Below, piece after piece: positions 48,401 to 54,400 of a stretch of 64,000 nt of DNA. Made by a program: the position numbers and the translations under genes. Numbering within the stretch: position 1 is the stretch's first letter; each line of letters opens with the position of its first letter. The stretch comes from Siphonodentalium dalli (Eukaryota > Mollusca > Scaphopoda > Gadilida > Siphonodentaliidae): contig CP136062.1 in the NCBI GenBank assembly GCA_032622095.1, positions 227,552,578 through 227,616,577 on the forward strand, written 5' to 3'. The notes below the pieces were generated by a model, which had not been told where the DNA came from, ran no database searches, and saw only the letters and a list, made by a program, of their open reading frames with translations.

Positions 48401-51400
48401 CATTTTGGGGAAGCTCTTCGCTGAATAGAAATGGTTTTGGCGACATAAGCTCCAGACTCTATATTTCAAATATAGAGTCGACGTTCACCCAGACTGGCCT
48501 CAACATATATTGTCGGGACATTTGTTGAATGAAGTCCCTAAATCCACCTTCTGGGGACCTTAGACCTCATCTTCTCTGGAAAGGATCTTTATTATCAAAA
48601 TAACCTAAATAACAAGTTTTTTAGTGTCTTCGAAGATGTTTCTTTTTCTTTATTAGTTTAGATTCTCTACATACCAAAATTGGCAGATGACACAATGCAT
48701 AATCAAGGTGACCAATAGGTACACATCACCATCTGGGAATTTAAATCTGAGTCTCACATAGCAGATGAGTCCATGCAGAATGAGTTCCCCCAGAGGGTGA
48801 ATTTAGTGATGCTAGCCCACAGTGCTATGCCCTAATTTTACCCTCTGGGGACCTCATTCTGCAAATGTCCAGCACCATATTTTATGGCCTGGTTCAAAGT
48901 CTCAAGAAATCACATGTTTTCCTACTCTCAAATAGTGTCCGTCATTTGCAGAATGAGGTCCCCAGAGGGTGAATTTAGTGATGCTACACAGCATTGCAGG
49001 CTAACATCATCAAATGCACCCTCTGGGGACCTCATTCTGCTTAGGCCTCATCTTCTGGGAAGTATCTATAGTCTCAAATTAACATGTGTTTTTAGTTACT
49101 TCTGTCCAGTTTCTATATCCTATAATTTGAAGATGATAAAATGCATAATCAAGGTCACTAATAGTTGAATATCACCAACTTCAACTGGGGAACTTCCATC
49201 TGATCATAGGTCTGCCATAGTAGTTGAGGACTAAGCAGAATGAGGATCCCAGAGGGTGAATTTGGTGGCACTAGCCCACTCTGCAGGATAATGTCACCCT
49301 CTGGGGACCTCATTCAGTAAGTGACAGAATACACTTGGTGTGCTCTATGAATGATGCAAACAACATGGTAATTATAATGACTCCAGTCATAAACTCATTT
49401 TCATTATAATTACCATGGTTTGTGCATCGTTCATAGAGCACACAAGTGTATTTTGCACTCATCCATGGCTAAAATTAATTCATTTGTTGCATATATTCTG
49501 TTGGGTATAAAAGTAGATGGTCCCATAAAAGTCCCCCTTCAAGGCCAAGCGTGAATCTTTTGCTGACTGTGTGACAACAAAAACAAAATGGCAATACGAC
49601 CTAAATACGGTCATTAACCATATATGAACAGTGCCTTAGAATCACTAGAAATTTTGACTTGTAACAGAATGTTGTGCGCCCCATCCATGTGGCAGCCCTG
49701 GCATATTATTTATTGCATCCGATTCTAACCATGATGTACTAGCTACGACAATCGACCTAACAGGGTGATGTGATCATGCAAGATATTGGTTCCCATGCGA
49801 AATATATTAATCTCAGAGTGTTCCCCTATGTAGCTGTAATACTCAGAGTCCTGGACATTTTCTAGCCAAATCGAGTCCCTTTCTACGTACCGCTCTATAG
49901 AGTCTCTAGAGGAACACTCCGAAGATCACCACCAAATTTCATGGGAGCATTTTATTGTACATAAAACTGACGATTAAAATCTAGAAACTACTCGCCAGTT
50001 ACAGCATGAAGGCCTTATAAATCTACCACATGTGTCTATGGGAAAACTTTTATTTAGGGCCTATGGAACTAGATTGAAATGTAAACAAGCTTATTATAGT
50101 ATTTAAACCATTGTTTTGTAGTTTAACAATGCTGATGAAGCCCGGAAAGCTTTGGAGCAGCTGAACGGTTTTGAGTTAGCTGGCCGTCCAATGAAGGTTG
50201 GTCATGTGACAGAACGAGTGGCTCAGGAACAGAACAATTCGGCTCTGGACAGCGATGAGATGGACCGAGCCGGGATCGATTTGGGAGCGACCGGCCGGCT
50301 ACAGCTCATGGCTAAGTTGGCTGAAGGTAAATATTGTCTTATCCAGGCGTCAAAATATGGTGCCGGACATTTGCGGAATGATGTCCCCAGATAGTGAATT
50401 TAGTGACACGACAGTCATATGCGATAATACGTCGCGCTTTGCGATTGGCCAACGTCACTGCAACTATCCAATGAGAATGCTCGATACATCGCTGCTCTAT
50501 TATAATATAACTGCGCTATTTATATCTCGCTCCAATGCGGTCATTTACCGTAAACCCGGAAATGTAAGAGGTGATTAATTACGGATCATCGGCGTGTTGT
50601 TGTATCGCGAATATTCAAGGCTTTTCAAGGCCCATTGCCCATATTCCAGGATTTCAAGGCCTTGAACCACACCTTGTCAAATTCAAGGCCGTTCCTTGAA
50701 TCCAAGGCCCAGCGGGAACCCTGATTATGATACCTTCCCTTGTCTAGTAATAGTCAGAAAATTTAGAGGGAACTTTGTAATGCATATACCCTTATTTAAT
50801 ATGATATAAAAATTACATTGTAATACCAGTATATGACAAATGGATTACCTATAACGTTATAATGCCCCTGACTATTCACAATTGTTATTGTCTATAAATT
50901 GACACCTGTAAATTATAACATGTGATCCTAAATTTCCTCCACTTGATTTAATTATGCAATGTTTATTTACACAAACTGGATTTAATTATACAATGTTTAT
51001 ATACACAAACTGGATTTAATTATACGATGGTTATTTACACGAACTGGATTTAATTATACAATGTTTATTTACACAGACTGGATTTAATTATCTTATGTTT
51101 ATTTACACGAAGTGGATTTAATTAATCATACTATGTTTATATACAGGAACTGGATTTGAGATACCACATTATGCTGCCAATGCTCTGATGAACAGTTCAA
51201 ATGGTGCTCCTCAACAGCAACAGCAACTTCCCACAGGCATGCAGATTCCTGCAGCAACCGCCCTGGCTCCGCCCATAGCAACTCAGTGCTTTATGCTATC
51301 CAATATGTTTGATCCAGCTTCTGTGTAAGTTTAATTATTAGGGCATTAAAATATCTTGTGTTCTCAGGCAATTAGATCTTAATTTTGAAATGAGAGGGGG

Positions 51401-54400
51401 GAGCTATTTATTTCTATTTTATCAGAATAATCCATAGTCCAAAGAAGGGACAGCAATATTAACAACCGAATCATTTGTAATGCTCTATTTTTATCAAGCT
51501 ATTATTATACCCCCACTTTCGAAGAAAATGGGGGGTATACTGGATTGACTGCGTCCGTCCGTCTGTCCGTCACGCTTTCTCCATCCGTTCATCCGTCCGT
51601 GTTTACTAATGACTACTTATGTGGCTAAGATTGTGTAAAATGGATATTTATGTGCATAACTTCCGTTGCGTGGCTAGCCACGTAACAGCTTTCAGATGGA
51701 CGTTCTAAAATGATCTATTTGGCCTAATCAGCTTATTTAATTTTGTAGTCACTCAAAATTTGGAAGAAAAAAGTCCATCGATTTAGACATCCATGACCCG
51801 TCAATAGGAGATGTCGGACACTGACAAGACATTTATGTGGCTAGCCACCCAATCACGGACCTGTCAGTTTCTCCTATTCCACTGTCCCAGTTGCTGTGAG
51901 CAAGTTTTTGAGTTTTAATCAGCTTCTTCTGCTATAATTCCAACATGTTATGAATCCATAATCTGGAGTTTTATCACTATCTACTACTTGATAGCCACTT
52001 AAAATTTTATGGCTACTTGAGAAGCCACATAAAAACTAAAGCCACATTACCATTTCTAGCCACATAGGTCGAAGCCACATATCTACCCATTTGTTGGTAC
52101 GTCCGTCCGTTCATCCGTCCGTCCGACCTCATAACTCGAACAACTATGAACCGATTTCAATAATTTATTGTATGCAATCTCTTTAGGACGGTCTCTCCGC
52201 ATGATGCTAATTGCGGTTCGGTCAGACTTTTTTTTTTTCAAGGTACGCCTCTTTTTCGACTTATTTTGACTTAGAAAATTCTGTCCGACTTAATAACTTT
52301 AACAAATATGAACAGATTTCAATAATTTTTGTTATACATGCTTCTCACAATACCCTCTCTACATGATGCGGCTAGGGATTGGCTCAGACTGTTTTTCGTA
52401 ATATTACACCTCATTTTCGACTTATTTTGACTTAGAAAATTCTGTCTGACTTAATAACTTTAACAAATATGAACCGATTTGAATAATTTTTTCTGTACAA
52501 GCTTCTTGTGACACCATATCGATATTAGTAGTCCGAATTTTTCTTTAAAGTTAAAAATCTTTTTGGTTGAGTTTACGGATAATGCGGGTTGAATTTGCTA
52601 CGGTGGGGGTATGCTAGCACTAGAGTGCACACCTCTTGTATTGTATTTATTTCTATTTTTTCTCAAAATCTGGAAAACGTACTCCAAAAAAAAAATGTTT
52701 GACGAGGCTTCTTTAAATATCATTTTCCATTCTATGAAACTAATTGAACTTGTACCTTCCTAATATTAATTTGCGAATAATTGTAATGTAGATTTCACCA
52801 AGTTTTGTCATTTCTTTCAATTAAATGCCAATACGCTGAAAAATTGCCATAATTTTCATAAAACCTTCTGCAGCCTATGTTCATTCATGAAATTTAAATG
52901 CATTCAAGATATATATAATTCTGTCTAATTTTGTCCCAAAGTTTGTTTTATGTTTAATCATAAGGAACCATCACAAAACCGACAATAGAATGACTTCCGA
53001 TAGTTCCTTCACAGGTGTAAATTCAAAGCGTTATTCTGAAAAAGAGTTTAAACTTCAATATTTGAATTACCAGCACGATCAGAGATATTTGTTGACAAAT
53101 CACTGACAGTAATGTTTACATAACATTGGTTCAACATGCAAAATATAGTTTTTGTGGAATAATTTATAGTCGGTTTGCGAACAAAGTCGATCTATTTTCC
53201 CGATGTTCTTGGTGACAATTGACTTTTATGTAGGGCCCTGCGAATCGGAAATTCGTACCATCTTATTCATTCATAACATGTTAATATAGTTTGATCGTTA
53301 ATATATTAACAGTGTGGATACTAAAATGTATTAATATGCAACTAGCATAATTATGAAGCACAACACACTTGGCAAGTTAACATAAGTAGGTATGAATGCA
53401 CGTTCATCGATTAGAAGAAACAAAAGCAAACACTAACTATATAAAATTATATAGACCGTAGATGTCTTGAATTTTGAACTGCATATAGTGATTATATTCA
53501 CTGATATACTATATTTTACCCCAACATTGTCCAAGAACAACCATGTTAAAATGTATTCACATCCGTGAAAGCGCGCCAAGACTGTGATTGCGCGTAATCA
53601 TGTAAACTCTAAATTACCTCATACGCGAGACCTCCAGACAGGAAAACACAGTGCAAGCAGCAATTGCACAATAAATTGACCTCCATAAATACAAAAATTA
53701 GTTTTGTCCCCATTAACTGGAACAGATAGGCAGATTCGAAAATATATACGAATCGGAGAGCCGATACGGTATCGATCCCGAATCTGAACACCGATGTCGA
53801 CATCGAATCTTCGCAGCGCCCTACTTTTATGATTTCTCATATCTTCCCACTGCGAAGGCCTAATGCCCCTTTCATGACGGGAGCTGCGCTGGTGCAGCAT
53901 TAAAGATCCTGTGCCAGTGCATACTCTTATATATGCGAGTCTCTGATAGGGAGCCTCGCATATATAACTAGAATGCACTGGCTTACAATGTGAAGGTAAA
54001 TATTGTTAGGCCAATGTATTCTCTTTTATATGCGAGGCTCCCTATGGGAGACTCGCATATATAAGAGAATGCATTGGCACAAGATTTCTGCAAAATTTCA
54101 GGAAGCTCAGTCATGGAAGGGTTAAATTATTTTTGTTATCAAATTGTATTACAATGTACTAAATTAATCAGTTATAAATATGGTTCTTTGACCTTGTTGA
54201 ATGTTTTTCCACTAATTAATAAGAAATATATATTCACAGTGACCAGAAACCAAACTGGGACCAAGAGATTCGAGATGAGGTGATTGATGAATGCAATAAG
54301 CATGGTGGAGTCATACACTTGTATGTTGACAAAGCATCGCCGTCGGGGAACGTCTACATCAAATGTCCAAGTATTGCGGCAGCTGTGTCATCTGTGAATG

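Larger units (their letters stand above)
47574..50121 (+). other. RBM39 intron 7
   Basis: Contains an unclassified block with a C-x2-C frame (about 47.65-48.54 kb), two CAGAATGAGGTCC MITEs (48520-48895, 48926-49327) and a foldback (49330-49545). 49550-50100 shows nothing recognisable. Confidence 0.88.
51325..54239 (+). other. RBM39 intron 9
   Basis: Contains a dispersed repeat (51490-52640), a hAT-like element (53231-53823) and a MITE (53866-54121). 52640-53230 shows nothing recognisable. Confidence 0.9.
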
